Of a DNA stretch of 64,000 bases, positions 21,451 to 32,683 are shown piece by piece. The stretch is from Sweltsa coloradensis. Lineage: Eukaryota; Arthropoda; Insecta; Plecoptera; Chloroperlidae. Under the pieces are notes generated by a model. The model was not told the DNA's origin, did not search any database, and saw only the letters and a program-made list of their open reading frames with translations. The stretch spans positions 40,053 through 104,052 of the forward strand of contig JAMZAV010003139.1 of the NCBI GenBank assembly GCA_024449915.1, given 5' to 3'. The first letter of the stretch is position 1. Every line of letters begins with the position of its first letter. Both the position numbers and the translations under genes were made by a program.

Positions 21451-22221
21451 ATACATGAATGTGATGGACAGAACCAGCATTCGATCGCAGGGAGAGAGAG
21501 CCTGAAAAGATCAAACGTCAAAACGAATAGAACAAATATGTATTTGAGCGTTGACATCCATGAGTTGCAACAGAAAAGTAAAACACTTTCAAAGTATCCA
21601 AGTCTGGTTTTCTGAATATTGTCAGTAGATGAAAAACCAAACCAGCCCAGACAATAAACCGATGAACAAATCTAAGATTCCAACTTATCTGAAAGAACAG
21701 CTCGCCCTACAAACATCCTGCAAACTTTAGAGAACTTCTTCGTTTGTTATCAACACAAACTGTGATTAATCTTCTTTCCAAATTTCAAAATGAAATGTAA
21801 TTTAGTAGAGAAAACAAAACACGACTTTGTTGTGTTGGAATCCAATCAAGATAGATAAAAAACTGCCATCTGTTCTCAACAATGCCTTATCCACAGCCCT
21901 TTAAATATCAAACAGTATTTTCCTACGCGGCTGCGGCGAATAACGCATTTGTGGTGCCCCGCATAAGAACAGAGTGCGCAATAGTTTTATTTTTAGTAAT
22001 TATAATTGTTTACAACTTTGTAATATTTTACCATAGTTAGAATTGGACAACTTATTCTAAAATGTCTTGGGTGTTTATTAAAAGAGTATTTCTGCTCACA
22101 TTACTGTGTATTTTCCCCACAATCCGGCTCCATGTGGCCCTGGTCTTGGCGTCGGAGCAAAAAGCTCAGATAAAAGAACCTCCGTGCCTAACATTATTAT
22201 TGTTTCTACGGTGTTTGGTAC
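21451..22221. other. Unassigned region
   Basis: AT-rich DNA with no recognised repeat. A 127-codon frame starts at 22,062 but runs straight through a foldback MITE, so it is not accepted as a gene. Confidence 0.4.
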
Positions 22222-22275
22222 TAACAGAGTCGATAAGGAAATTTCAACGGGAAACTTCTTATATCGACTCTGTTA
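22222..22275. mobile_element. Minimal CAGAGTCGATAA foldback MITE
   Basis: TAACAGAGTCGATAAGGAAA at the left and CTTATATCGACTCTGTTA at the right form a hairpin of 54 bp in all. It has the same termini as the nested element at 33,735-35,638. Confidence 0.65.
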
Positions 22276-22446
22276 CTAGGCATGCGTCGTGCACGGTATT
22301 TACAATCGCGTTGGTGGATGAGTGTGTTTATAAGTATACACAGCTCTCTTTACTGTGCTTTTACTTTGGGTTTCTATGCCATTATATTTGGAGACTAGTA
22401 CCAAACATAAAATACGTTTATTTTATATTTAAAATTACTGAATAAT

Positions 22447-22760
22447 TTAATTTTTGGTTTATTTGGAGTGAGGACGCATCAACCGTTAGGTCATTATGCG
22501 CCACTCTAGCCTATAGGGGATCTGTGGAGGAGTGGCTTATGCTGGTCAGAACCAGCCACGGGTAGGGGGAAGAAAGGGGGTGTTCTCACGTAGCGGTCGT
22601 CTTCGTCTTAGACATCGTCATTGTCATCGTTCGTTGGCATTATCATTGTCGTCGGAAAGGTCGTCAAGGGTGCGGGAAGGTGTCCCCGTCGAAAATTGCC
22701 AGAGCTCGGCTCTAGTTACGGGGAGTAAAATAAAACCTGCTTCCTAGCTGATATTTGCGT
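22447..22760 (-). repeat. SINE-B copy
   Basis: GGTTTATTTGGAGTGAGGAC through ACCTGCTTCCTAGCTGATAT; lacks the head. Confidence 0.75.
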
Positions 22761-22794
22761 GGTTGTCTTTTTTTATTTTTTATCTGGATTAAAG

Positions 22795-23185
22795 AATTTT
22801 TTTGTTTGGTTTATTTGGATTAAGGACGCGTCAACAGTTAGGTTCATAATGCACCACTCTAGCCTAAGGGGGGGGGGGGGGAGGAGGGGCCCATGCTGTT
22901 CAGAACCTGCCACGGGTAAGGGAGGAAGGGGGGTTTTTTCACGTCGCGGTCGTCATCGTCTTTGTCATCGTTCGTTGTGTCATTGTCATCGTCGCCGGGG
23001 GGTCGTTCACGGAAGGTGGCAAGGTCCCCGGCGACGATTGCCAGAGCTCGCCTCTAAATTCGGGGATTAAGATATTCCGTTCTTTCTAGCTGATGTTTGC
23101 GAGGTGGACTTTTTCTCTTGAATCGCCTTTTACGATAAGCAGAGCCATGCTCTGGGCCCATTCTATCCCCATCCCGGGCCCAGAC
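22795..23185 (-). repeat. SINE-B, full length
   Basis: TTTGTTTGGTTTATTTGG at the tail side, a G12 run at about 22,868, and the head ending CCCGGGCCCAGACGG. Confidence 0.8.
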
Positions 23186-23189
23186 GGTG

Positions 23190-23440
23190 TCTGGATTAAG
23201 GAGGATTCTCTATTCGAGGGGATATAATGAGGAGGGTCCAGCCCAGGGAGCAGCAGGGAGGGGGTCAGAACCAGCCACGGATAGTGGAGTAAAGTGAAGT
23301 TCTTACGTGGAGGTCGTCAAGGGAAAGGGAAGTTGTCCCAGATGACGATTACCAGTGCTCGCCTCTAGATTCGGAGAGTAATATACCCCCCCCTCTTTGT
23401 TGCTGATGTTTGCTTTAGGTGGACTTTACCCCCATTCCAC
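23190..23440 (-). repeat. SINE-B, diverged partial copy
   Basis: GGATTAAGGAGGATTCTC to AGGTGGACTTTACCCCC, with an internal deletion. Confidence 0.55.
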
Positions 23441-23502
23441 AAAAATCATTTCTAAAAATTCTTGCTGTTAATAACAGACTGTTTCCTTTTGTTATTTATT
23501 TA

Positions 23503-24102
23503 CTAGGGAAACGCCAAGGTCGTTGTTAAACGAGTGAGTTAGCCAAGTGTTTTGACTTCTTAAACCGGACCGTCTGGTCACCTTACAGGAACTCACTCTG
23601 CTTGCCACAATAATTATTTAAATTGAACATTCAAAATGCGAATCGTATTCAAAACGTATTAGCGTGAAACATTAACAAATTTCCAAGATAAATCAAAATC
23701 ACCTAATTTTTATTTCCCATTTAACACCCCTCAAAAATAATATGTGGGTGTAAAAATTAAAAAATTAGAATTGACGGGTATCGAACCTCATCCATCTGTG
23801 CGGTAGGCTAAATGGTTACCACTAGGCCATGCAGGCCACGTCAACCTCGTCCCGCTAACTGCTACGAAACAAATGCCATTGATATTATTAAAAATCACAT
23901 TTTTATTTATTGTAGGCTTAAATCGCAATGGATCAAGCTGATTTTGTTAACAGTTCTTAGTAAACTTGTACCGGATGTCTGTTTCAAATTTCAGCGCAAT
24001 CTGTTTAGCGGTTCGGCTGATTTTCGACGTACAGACAGAATCACAGAATGAGAGCCGTTTGAGTTGAATGGAGACACTCGGTCGCTCCGCTCCCTCGTTT
24101 AA
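23503..24102 (+). mobile_element. CTAGGGAAACGCC-family DNA element, copy 1
   Basis: Starts CTAGGGAAACGCCAAGGTCG and ends GTCGCTCCGCTCCCTCGTTT. Inside are a tRNA-like segment on the minus strand (GGCCTAGTGGTAACC with GAGGTTCGATACCC) and a TTTCAGCGCAATCTGTTTAG segment shared with other elements here. No transposase is encoded, so it is non-autonomous. Confidence 0.65.
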
Positions 24103-24772
24103 CTAGGGAAACGCCAAAGTCGTTGTTAAACGAGTGAGTGAGTGAGCCAAGTGTTGAGTACCCGGGAACATCCCAATCCACCCCCTATACCTAAGGATCT
24201 TGCCCAGTATGAGAAATGATACCGGCTACTAAACACATGGCTCACTCACTCGTTTAACAACAACTTTGGCGTTTCCCTAGTTATTTAAATCGAACATTTG
24301 AAATGCGAATCGTGCTCAAAATGTATTAGCGTGAAACATTAACAAATTTCCAAGATAAAACAAAATCACCTAAGTTTTATTTCCCATTTAACACCCCTAA
24401 AAAATAATATGTGGGTGTAAAAATATAAAAAAGTTCTACCCAACGGGTATCGAACCCCAACCCTCCGTGCGGTAGGCTTAATGCTTACCACTGTGCCATG
24501 TCAGCCACGCAGATTTGTCACGCTAGCTGCTACTAAACAAATGCTATCGATAATTTAAAAAATCACATTTTTATTTATTGTAGGCTTAAATCGCAATGGA
24601 TCTAGCTGATTTTGTTAACAGTTCTCAGTATACTCGTACCGGATGTCTGTTTAAAATTTCAGCCCGATCTGTTCAGCGGTTCGGCTGATTTTCGACGTAC
24701 AGACAGACAGAATCACGAATGAGAGCCGTTCGAGTTGAATGGAGACACTCGGTCGCTCCGCTCCCTCGTTTA
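24103..24772 (+). mobile_element. CTAGGGAAACGCC-family DNA element, copy 2
   Basis: Directly follows copy 1. Its first 178 bp (24103-24280) form a palindromic module with arms of about 45 bp (CTAGGGAAACGCCAAAGTCG and its complement). The rest parallels copy 1 and ends CTCCGCTCCCTCGTTTAA. It carries the same minus-strand tRNA-like segment (24,445-24,515). Confidence 0.65.
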
Positions 24773-24884
24773 ATTAAACGTCTATCCAATTTCGTTAGAA
24801 AACTTATTTACAAAGAAGGACAACTAAATAAATCAAATTTTATTAATGCAGTCACAATCAAGAACAATAATAACGTCTTTCGTC

Positions 24885-25018
24885 ACGACGACGTGAGAGA
24901 CTAGGGCGCTTCTACCGCATTGGTCATTTTGCGCCACCAGTGATAATGTTAATTATTTAATTGGGTTTCTTAAGTATTAATGATTATAGTTTAAATAATA
25001 AATAACATTAAATAAAAT
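24885..25018 (-). mobile_element. LINE-A 3' end
   Basis: CACGACGACGTGAGAGACTA followed by the core and a short UTR; lies between two oppositely oriented CTAGGGAAACGCC elements. Confidence 0.65.
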
Positions 25019-25020
25019 TA

Positions 25021-26072
25021 ATTAAACGAGGGAGCGGAGCGACCGAGTGTCTCCGTTCAACTCGAACGGCTCCGATTCTGTCTGTCTGTCTGTACGTCGA
25101 TTTTTTTTGTTTTTTGTTTTTTTGGATTAAGGACGCGTCAACCGTTAGGTCATAATGCATCACTCTAGCCTAAGGGGGGGGGGGGAGGGGCCCATGCTGG
25201 TCAGAACCAGCCACGGGTAAGGGGAGGAAAGGGGGTTTCTCGCGTCGCGGTCGTCATCGTTTTTGTCATCGTTCGTTGTGTCATTGTCATCGTCGCCGGG
25301 GGGTCGTCAAGGGAAGGGGGCAAGGTCCCCGACGACGATTGCCAGAGCTCGCCTCTAGTTTGGGGAGTAAGATACTCCGCTCTTACTAGCTTATGTTTGC
25401 GAGGTGGACTTTTTCTCTTGAATCGCCTTTTACGATTAGCAGAGCCATGCTCTGGGCCAATTCTACCCCGGGCCCAGATCGAAAATCAGCCGAACCGCTG
25501 AACAGATTGGGCTGAAATTTTAAACAGACATCCGGTTCGAGTTTACTGAGAACTGTTAACAAAATCAGCTAGATCCATTGCGATTTAATCCTACAATAAA
25601 TAAAAATGTGATTTTAAAAATATCGATAGCCTTTGTTTAGTAGCAGCTAGTGGGACTATAGGTACGTGGCTTGCATTGCCTAATGGTAAGCATTTAGACT
25701 ACCGCACGGAGGGTTGGGGTTCGATACCCGTTTGCTCGAACTTTTTTATATTTTTAAAATCACATATTATTTTTGAGGGGTGATAAATGGGAAATAAAAA
25801 TTAGGTGATTTTGTTTTATCTTGGAAATTTTGTAATGTTTCACGCTAATACGTTTTGAACATGATTCACATTTTAAATGTTCAATTTAAATAACAAGGGA
25901 AACGCCAAAGTCGTTGTTATACGAGTGAGTGAGCTATGTGTTGAGTACCCGGTATCATTTCCCATACTGGGCTAGATCCAGCCTTAGGTAAAGAGGAGGA
26001 AAGGGGGATGTTCCCGGGTACTCAACACTTGGCTTACTCACTCGTTTAACAACGACTTTGGCGTTTCCCTAG
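25021..26072 (-). mobile_element. CTAGGGAAACGCC-family DNA element, copy 3, inverted and interrupted
   Basis: Inverted relative to copies 1 and 2: begins TTAAACGAGGGAGCGGAGCG and ends with the 179-bp palindromic module (25,894-26,072). A SINE-B has inserted at 25,101-25,478. The tRNA-like segment is on the plus strand here (GTGGCTTGCATTGCCTAATG, GGGGTTCGATACCC). Confidence 0.65.
25101..25478 (-). repeat. SINE-B, full length, with clean insertion borders
   Basis: 378 bp flanked by TCGA (25,097-25,100 and 25,479-25,482). The uninterrupted sequence (TACGTCGAAAATCAGCC) is known from the sibling elements. The left border is a T-rich run, that is, an A-rich tail on the minus strand. This copy defines the family ends: tail-side TTTGGATTAAGG and head-side CGGGCCCAGA. 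Confidence 0.8.
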
Positions 26073-26209
26073 TATAGAGACAAAGTGATGACAACCGACA
26101 AAATATTTATGTGGAATGAACAATAAAGTATGTTTGATGTGAATTAAATTTGGTTAAACAAATTACTTCGGATCAGACAATTAGTGTGTTTTTGGCCTCG
26201 AGTTCATCG

Positions 26210-26400
26210 TATGATTGAGTTTTTTATTAATTTGGATTAAGGGCGCGTCAACTGTTATTTCAAAATGCGCCACTCTAGCCTAAGGGATGTGGGATGAGAA
26301 GACCCATGCTGGTCAGAACCAGCACAAGGTAGGGTTGGGAAGGGGGGGGTCTCACTTCGTGATCGTCATCATCTTCGGCATTGTTCATTCGTCATATTTC
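26210..26400 (-). repeat. SINE-B, truncated copy
   Basis: ATTTGGATTAAGGGCGCGTC to TTCGGCATTGTTCATTCG. Confidence 0.65.
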
Positions 26401-26499
26401 ATCTCAAAGACTCCCAATGAAAACCGAACATGACCTCAGAATGACTCGTGGTTCTATGTTCACGATTTCAACAACAGACAAACGGTTTCAAGAATCCTA

Positions 26500-26765
26500 C
26501 AACGACTACGTGAGAAACTAGGGCGCTTCAACCGGTTAGGTCATTTTTTGAAGCCTGTCATATTAAAAGTTAATTAAATGAGTCTATAGTGTTTTTGATG
26601 ATTAACTAATAATATTGTTTTCTAAGTGTAAAAAATAAAGAAAATGGCGGGGGTGGTGATAGTATACCCAAAGAAAATGATTGGTATGAATAAAAAATTA
26701 AATGTGTTTGATGTGAATAACAAGTTTTAAAGAAATTTCTTTGAAAGAGAAATTTAGAAAGTACG
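26500..26765 (-). mobile_element. LINE-A 3' end
   Basis: CTACGTGAGAAACTAGGGCG core, UTR, and the end of the ORF near GAAAGAGAAATTTAGAAAGT. Confidence 0.7.
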
Positions 26766-26771
26766 TTCTGC

Positions 26772-27012
26772 TTATTGATTTTCTGCTGGTTGATTCAAAA
26801 TTAATAAGATATGGCCTTTAGGGTTTATTGTGTTCGGTAATAAAACAGAAATAACTCTTATAATTCCAGGTGTGGTTGAGGTGAGTGTTAGTGAGTCTTC
26901 TTTTAGCGTGACTTTCAGGGAAGCAAAATTGTACTTCAAGTCTGTTCTAACGTCCATCCCTCGCCCCACTTCCTTCCCATTCCATGTAAAGGATAACAGT
27001 GAGAGAGTAGGG
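26772..27012 (-). CDS. Unidentified open fragment
   Basis: About 80 codons open on the minus strand: LSFTWNGKEVGRGMDVRTD, KYNFASLKVTLKEDSLTL, GIIRVISVLLPNTINPKG. Composition is protein-like, with alternating beta-type hydrophobics. I do not recognise it. It abuts the (TAA)n tail of the LINE at 27,015, so it may be an exon or older repeat into which that LINE inserted. No splice sites are assigned. Confidence 0.25.
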
Positions 27013-27014
27013 AA

Positions 27015-28841
27015 TATCATTATTATTATTATTATTATTATTATTTATTTTCCACTAATAGGCTTAGTAGGAAGGTTGGCAGAAAAGGGCAGTATGCCCC
27101 AAGCACAAGGTGTCTGCCAGCCTCTACACAACAAACTGTGATAATAAACAAGAAATTATAAAACATAGAACATAGAGATAAAAGAGACAAACATAGAAGA
27201 GACAAATTAACAAAACAATAACAATTCAATGAATTCATAATATCAAAAAAGCAATCATAATGTAGAAGACTTAACAACTCTCTTAAAAGCAGACATGGCA
27301 AGACCTTGTGTTTCTTCGGACAGGGAGTAGTTCCAAATTTTGGCAGATCGGCAGTAGAACCCACTTATGTACGCGCTGGTTCGGGCAAATGGTGGCGTGA
27401 TGGACTGGGCCTGGTTACGTCTTGAATCGCGAAGATTCCAAGACACCCGATGGAATGGGTCAAGGTCTACACAGCCAGTCAACATCTTTTTGAAGAACAA
27501 AACGTCCACTTGCTTCATGAGTTGTTCAATGGTGGAAAGGCGACATTGACCACGATGTGTAGAGGCACTTGGTTCTTTGTAACCCATAATATGTCTGGTG
27601 GCACGATTTTGAATTCTTTCCAACTTGCTCATGTTGTCCTTTGTTGTTGGATGCCACGCTGGTAGGCCATGAGTGATAATTGGCCTAACCAGCGCTAAGT
27701 ATGCGGTGCGAAGGGTTCTTGGCTTGCCACCCTTTAGAGAGCGCGACACAAATCCTAAAGTTTTAGACGCTCTGTTACGCACATACGCACAATGTTGATT
27801 CCACCGCAGATCACAAGTAACAATAATTCCAAGTAGTTTTGATTTTTGGCAACATGGTATTATATCTCCATTTATGCTTAAGACGATGTTTGATTGTGTC
27901 CGGTTATCGCGTGATTCGAAGTAACTGTGTCTTGCTAACATTAATTTAATTGACATTTGGTTGTTTTGACACCAAACTTGGATATTGTTTAGGTCATTTT
28001 GTAGAGCCTTTGCGTCTTCTGAAGTAGATATGTTTCTGTACAGAGTTGTATCGTCAGCATATTGTAGAATACTTGACGTTACAACATCAGGTAGGTCTAT
28101 CATAAAGATTGTTAAAAACAAAGGACAAAGTACCTATCCCTGCGGAACTCCAGAAGTAACGTCAAGTAATGATGATGAGGCTCCATCATGCAGAACACGC
28201 GGAGATCTGCCCTTCAAAAATGATTTAATCCAATTAAGAAGTTCACTTCGAATTCCATAATTATGTAGCTTATGTAGAAGTCTCTCGTGTGGCACACTGT
28301 CAAACGCCTTACTCCAGTCCAACGCTATGCAGTCAATTTGCCTTGTTTTTCCTTGGTCAAGCGTATGCTGCCAGTCATCAATAGCCTTTGTCAGCATAGT
28401 TGTGCATGATCGACGAGGTAAAAATCCATGCTGGTTAGGCGGTATCAAACTGTTCACTTCTAAGTGCGTATAAATGGCTGAAGTAACTAGACGCTCCATT
28501 ACCTTGCAAACCGTACTGGTAAGTGAAATTGGCCTGTAGTTAGATACATCTGACCTATTCTTCGATTTGTACACAGGCACAACGTTAGCTACTTTCCAAT
28601 CATTTGGAACAACTCCGGACTCGTTTGAAAAGTTGAACAGTGCAGTGAGGGATGGAGCAAGCGAAGAAGCACACTGGTGAAGAATTGTAGTAGGGATTCC
28701 ATCAGGACCACTAGCCGCACCAGGACGAGTGTTGAGAAGTACTTGCCTTACATCATTGACTGAGAAAGAAAGTTTTTTAAGAGGCTTTTGAACTGATGGA
28801 TTTCCTAGAAATAATTTCGTACTATGTGGTAGAACCAACAT
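27015..28841 (-). pseudogene. Non-LTR retrotransposon RT (CR1/Jockey-like), one internal TAG, (TAA)n tail
   Basis: 28841-28134 covers the RT fingers and palm (PGAASGPDGIPTTIL, NYRPISLTSTVCKVMERLV, LDWSKAFDSVPHERLLHKL, TSGVPQG). A TAG at 28,136-28,134 replaces a residue, then the same frame continues with VLCPLFLTIF, the catalytic QYADDTTLY, and the thumb and C-terminus (LGIIVTCDLRWNQHCAYVRN, LVRPIITHGLPAWHP) to a stop at 27,255. The 3' UTR ends in (TAA)n at about 27,015-27,050. The endonuclease domain is missing and a stop precedes the first Met, so it is a 5'-truncated dead copy. Confidence 0.85.
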
Positions 28842-28984
28842 GGGTTAGTTAAGTCTTTTTCCGGATTTTTTTTTTCGGATGTCTCCTTTCCAACTAGAAT
28901 CTCCCCATTTCCATCCCAAAGAAAAAAAAATCAAACAAAGCTACCTGAGGCTTTATTTGAAGCTCCAGTAACCCTCGACAATAT

Positions 28985-29212
28985 GATTAAATGATGACGT
29001 GAGAAACTAGGGCGCTTCAACCGGTTAGGTCATTTTGCGCCGCCTGTGAATGAAAGTAAATGAGAAGAGTTAATGCAGGTATGTTTGATGATTAGATTGT
29101 TTTCTAAGTTTATAAATAACAAAATAAATTGATGATGAAGAAAGTAATAGCAAAATAAAAGTTATGTATGTAAATGAAAATAAAGAAAAGAAAGAAATGT
29201 GTAAGATGTGAA
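28985..29212 (-). other. LINE-A 3' UTR (family reference)
   Basis: On the minus strand: AT-rich UTR, then GGCGGCGCAAAATGACCTAA, CCGGTTGAAGCGCCCTAG and TTTCTCACGTCATC. Elsewhere in the window this end runs into (GTC)n. It anchors identification of the many short 3' copies. Confidence 0.8.
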
Positions 29213-30207
29213 TTAAATTTTGTTAAATAGATTACTATGGATGAGAAATTTAGAAAGTTTGTCGCCGTTATCATATGATAGAAGTTCTTCATATGATTGG
29301 GAGAGATCAAATTGCGTGCGCAAGGCATCATATTTGGCACATTCTGCTAGCATATGATGCACGGTTAAAGGAACATCACATGTGTCACATATGGGAATAA
29401 CCTTTTCTCTTGTTAAGAGATATCCGTGTGTTAGGCGTGTATGGCCTATACGAATTCTAGACAATACCACCTCTTCTCTACGTGAGAGTCGAGACGTAGG
29501 TGGACGAATTTTGTTAGTCAATGTGGGCATCACACTACGCAATTTGTAATTTTGCAACACATCCCAAGATGCTTGTCGCAAATCCAACAATCTTTGCTTG
29601 TATCCACTCTTGACATCTGGAACGGGAACTAGATTGAAATCAACGTCGCGACGCTGGGAAGCTTCCTTAGCAGCCCGATCAGCGTGTTCATTTCCCTCTA
29701 TGCTCACGTGTCCAGGTATCCAGCAAAACTCTATTATATATCCCTTAGAGGTTAGTTTTTCTAAATAGAATTGGATGTCTTGTACCAAATGATGACTAGA
29801 ATACATGAGTTTTATAGCTTGAAGTGAACTTAAGCTATCTGAACACAAAAGGTATTCTCCACAACGACAGCGTAGAATGTATTTAAGAGCTTCACGGATG
29901 GCAAATAACTCTGCGGTGAAAACTGAACACACGTCGCTTAGCCTGAAACGTTAGTTAAGGTGGAGCAATAAAAGGCACTTCCAACCTTGTTGTCAATTTT
30001 GGAGCCATCTGTGAATACCAAAGTAAACCTTTGATGTTCATGGCAAATCTTTCTAAAGTTAATTTTGAATACACTATCGCAAGTAGAGTTTTTATCAAAA
30101 CGACAAAGGTCGAATAGAATAATCGGCTCTGGTGTAGACCAGGGCGGGTTATTGCAAAAAACAAAATTAAAAACTGTTGGCAGATTAATTTCTATAAGAC
30201 TAAACAA
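29213..30207 (-). pseudogene. LINE-A linker, RNase H and CX2C motif; one-base deletion
   Basis: RNase H motifs in order: FTLVFTDGSKIDNKVGSAF (first Asp), VFTAELFAIREALKYI (Glu), LLCSDSLSSLQAIKLM (Asp), FCWIPGHVSIEGNEHADRAA (last Asp). After it come RIRIGHTRLTHGYLLTREK and CDTCDVPLTVHHMLAEC, a C-x2-C-x7-H-x4-C knuckle. The frame breaks at 29,938-29,950: GAAACGTTAGTT lacks a C that is present in the 34.7-kb copy (GAAACGTTCAGTT). Confidence 0.85.
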
Positions 30208-30239
30208 AAGTTAACATCTTAAACCCGTTGGAAGGGGTG

Positions 30240-30785
30240 CCATCGGGTTTGTTATCAAAGTGTCGGACATATTTCACATTGAAAACATCATGGTTGGAGG
30301 GATGGTTGGTTACCATATGCTAGAGTTTTATATTATTATACATTTCAAACAACTTCTATTCTCAATACTAGTATACTATACTAATAATACATATAACTTG
30401 ATTAACATAAAATACACATTTTATTTGATTATCCATTTTATATTTAGTAAATTTTTAAATTTACCATGTCCACTACAAACTGCCCCGTATAGATTCGTAC
30501 TACTACACGTATATATTAAATACAATAAAACCAATTACTCATTTCATTTTTTCATTTCAATACTCAATTAATCTATTCAAACAACTTCAATTCTCAATAC
30601 TAGTATACCATACTAGTAATATACATATAACTTGATTCACATGAAATATGCATTCTATTTTATTATTCATTTTTTACCATGTTTTAGCCTTAGGAACTAT
30701 TCACTCCCTCTTCACGAAGAGGTGTATACTTGTACCATGTATTAGTCTTAAGTGAATAAAGATCTACTCTACTCTACTCTAGATT
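30240..30785 (+). mobile_element. Plus-strand LINE 3' end (LINE-D-like) inserted in LINE-A
   Basis: AT-rich. It contains two direct copies of an approximately 110-bp segment (CAAACAACTTCTATTCTC at 30,347 and CAAACAACTTCAATTCTC at 30,579). It ends with a GTATACTTGTACCATG, GTGAATAAAGAT and (CTACT)n tail that resembles the LINE-D tail at 61,744-61,790. Confidence 0.55.
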
Positions 30786-30789
30786 TAAT

Positions 30790-31600
30790 TTTTATTACGT
30801 ACGTACCCATCACGAGACTTTCGCCGTTCTGCCAAGGAGGACACACCTGTCTCGGCATACAAACTGACTACCGGGCTTGTTCAAAATGCACCAAGAGCAA
30901 GACGAAGACCACAATGGTGGACAGTGTCTAGAAGTTTAAGGGTTATGTTACTTGCTGAAGAGTATACGAAACATCCATAGTCCATCTTGGAGCAAACTAG
31001 AGATCCGTAAATTCTCAACATGCAAGTCCTATCTGCACCCCACGATGTATTGCTTAGAACTTTCAATAGGTTGATTTTCAACATGCATCTTTTGCGTAAC
31101 TCAACAACGTGGTGTTTCCAATTTAGCTTCTTGTCAAACACCATGCCGAGAAGACAGACATTTGGTTTGAATTGAAGTTCTATATTGTTAAACCAGAGTT
31201 GTGGGTCATTTTGAATCCCTTGAAGACGACAAAAGTGAATGCACTGAGTCTTTTCGGGAGAGAATCGTGTCCCCCGCTTTCTAGCCCATTCACTTATATT
31301 GTTCAATCCAATTTGCACGTGTCTTTGAGCTGTTGATAAATTTACCGATCTGTAGAAGATTCCCAGGTCATCTACAAATAGGCACGACAAAAGGCTCTTT
31401 GGAATACAATTCACAACACTGTTTATGCCAATAGCAAATAGTGACACCGACAAGACTGAGCCTTGTGGTACACCTGTTTCCAGTGAGAACGAGTCTGACA
31501 AAACATTGTTAACACGCACTTTGAATGTTCTATCTTTTAAAAAGTTTTCTAAAAATTTTGGCATGTGTCCTCGAAAACCCCACTCGTGAATCTGTTGAAG
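30790..31600 (-). pseudogene. LINE-A reverse transcriptase, C-terminal half
   Basis: ILQQIHEWGFRGHMPKFLE, then SLETGVPQGSVLSVSLFAI, the catalytic LFVDDLGIFYRS, VCLLGMVFDKKLNWKHHV and LRLALGAF followed by TGA (30,883-30,881), then TSPVVSLYAETGVSSLAE. In the copy at the right window edge the TGA position is CGA (Arg), so the stop is a point mutation of this copy. Confidence 0.85.
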
Positions 31601-31603
31601 AAT

Positions 31604-32683
31604 CCCAGCAAACACGAATTGATGGGCCCTAAGTAGCCCGCAAGCGGCTGGCCAGAACTGAACTGGCCAGCCGCTTGCGGGCCGGCATCTTTGGCCAGTA
31701 ACGGCTCGCTCTGATTTTGTCCCACCGGCCATCAGCCGGCCGTCACTTGTGGCTCACTTCCGGCCCTTAACCGGCAAATGGTTAAAGTTGCCGGCCCGCA
31801 AGCGGCTGGCCAGAACTGAACTGGCCAGCCGCTTGCGGGCCACTTATGGCCCATCAATTTGTGTTTGCTGGGAAATCATTTGGGACCAGCGCGATCTGGT
31901 ATCTAAATATGTAAACAAAAAATTAAAATAATAAGTATAATTATTATTATATCGGTGTCTCATAGGTATTTCGTCTTAATTTCTGACACCAGTCTGAATA
32001 TCTGACACCAATAGAATATCTGTAGGTTGATACACAACATGTATTAATTGCAAGCAATTATAAAGTTTCAAGCTAGGTGTCTCGAACTCGGTCCAGCAGG
32101 GCGACTCTCCATCTGTAAGCCTAGCCTCTACCCATTGAGCCACGGAAGAAGCTTGATGTGTTGAGGGAATAATCACCTATACATACAAAAGCAAATTGAC
32201 TTTCACTGGATGGGTGATTGTTAAAATATCTTTAGCCAGATGACGGTTTTCTAGTGATGAGCCAACACATTAACACTGCTGGCCGACCGGCAGCCGGCAA
32301 AGTGATGGCTAGCCATCTTCACGCCTGTGGCGGCAAAACAACAACGACATGGCAGGCGGCCAACCATCACTGGACAGGTTACTAGAATGTTGTGGCCAGC
32401 CATGCGTAGAGTTACGAGTGATGGTCGAACACTTTTCCTCTGCTGGCCAACCGACAGTCGGGAAAGTGGTGGCCAGCCATCTACACGCCTGTGGCGGCAA
32501 AACGACATAAACACGAACAGCGGCCAACCAACACCGGGCTGGGGTTATTTTTGTTCTGGCCAGCCTTCAGACGGTATGCCAGTGACAGCCCGACACCTTC
32601 TCACTGCTGGCCAGCCAGTGGCCACTGTGGCCAGAAGTGCCAGCACGCAGCCATCACTCTACCGTAACTATTGTGTTTGCTGG
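31604..32683. mobile_element. Non-autonomous DNA element, TIR CCAGCAAACAC, 3-bp TSD AAT, inserted in LINE-A RT
   Basis: AAT (31,601-31,603 and 32,684-32,686) flanks termini CCAGCAAACAC and GTGTTTGCTGG; removing it rejoins the RT frame from TTWRYNI to LQQIHEWG. A nested 269-bp unit (31,604-31,872) has its own matching inverted end (GGGCCCATCAATT-type). Inside it two identical 47-bp palindromes (31,636-31,682 and 31,794-31,840) are based on GCCCGCAAGCGGCTGGCCAG. 32,085-32,160 has a minus-strand tRNA-like segment (GGCTCAATGGGTAGAGG). GC-rich direct repeats occupy 32,275-32,530. No transposase. Confidence 0.7.

Noticed and set aside
22062..22445. 127-codon plus-strand frame with a hydrophobic start
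   Set aside because: It runs through the foldback MITE at 22,222-22,275, has no recognisable domain and lies in AT-rich DNA, so the frame is probably fortuitous.
32085..32160. tRNA gene on the minus strand
   Set aside because: No acceptor pairing, a weak B-box, and it lies inside a TIR element; it is a tRNA-derived fragment.
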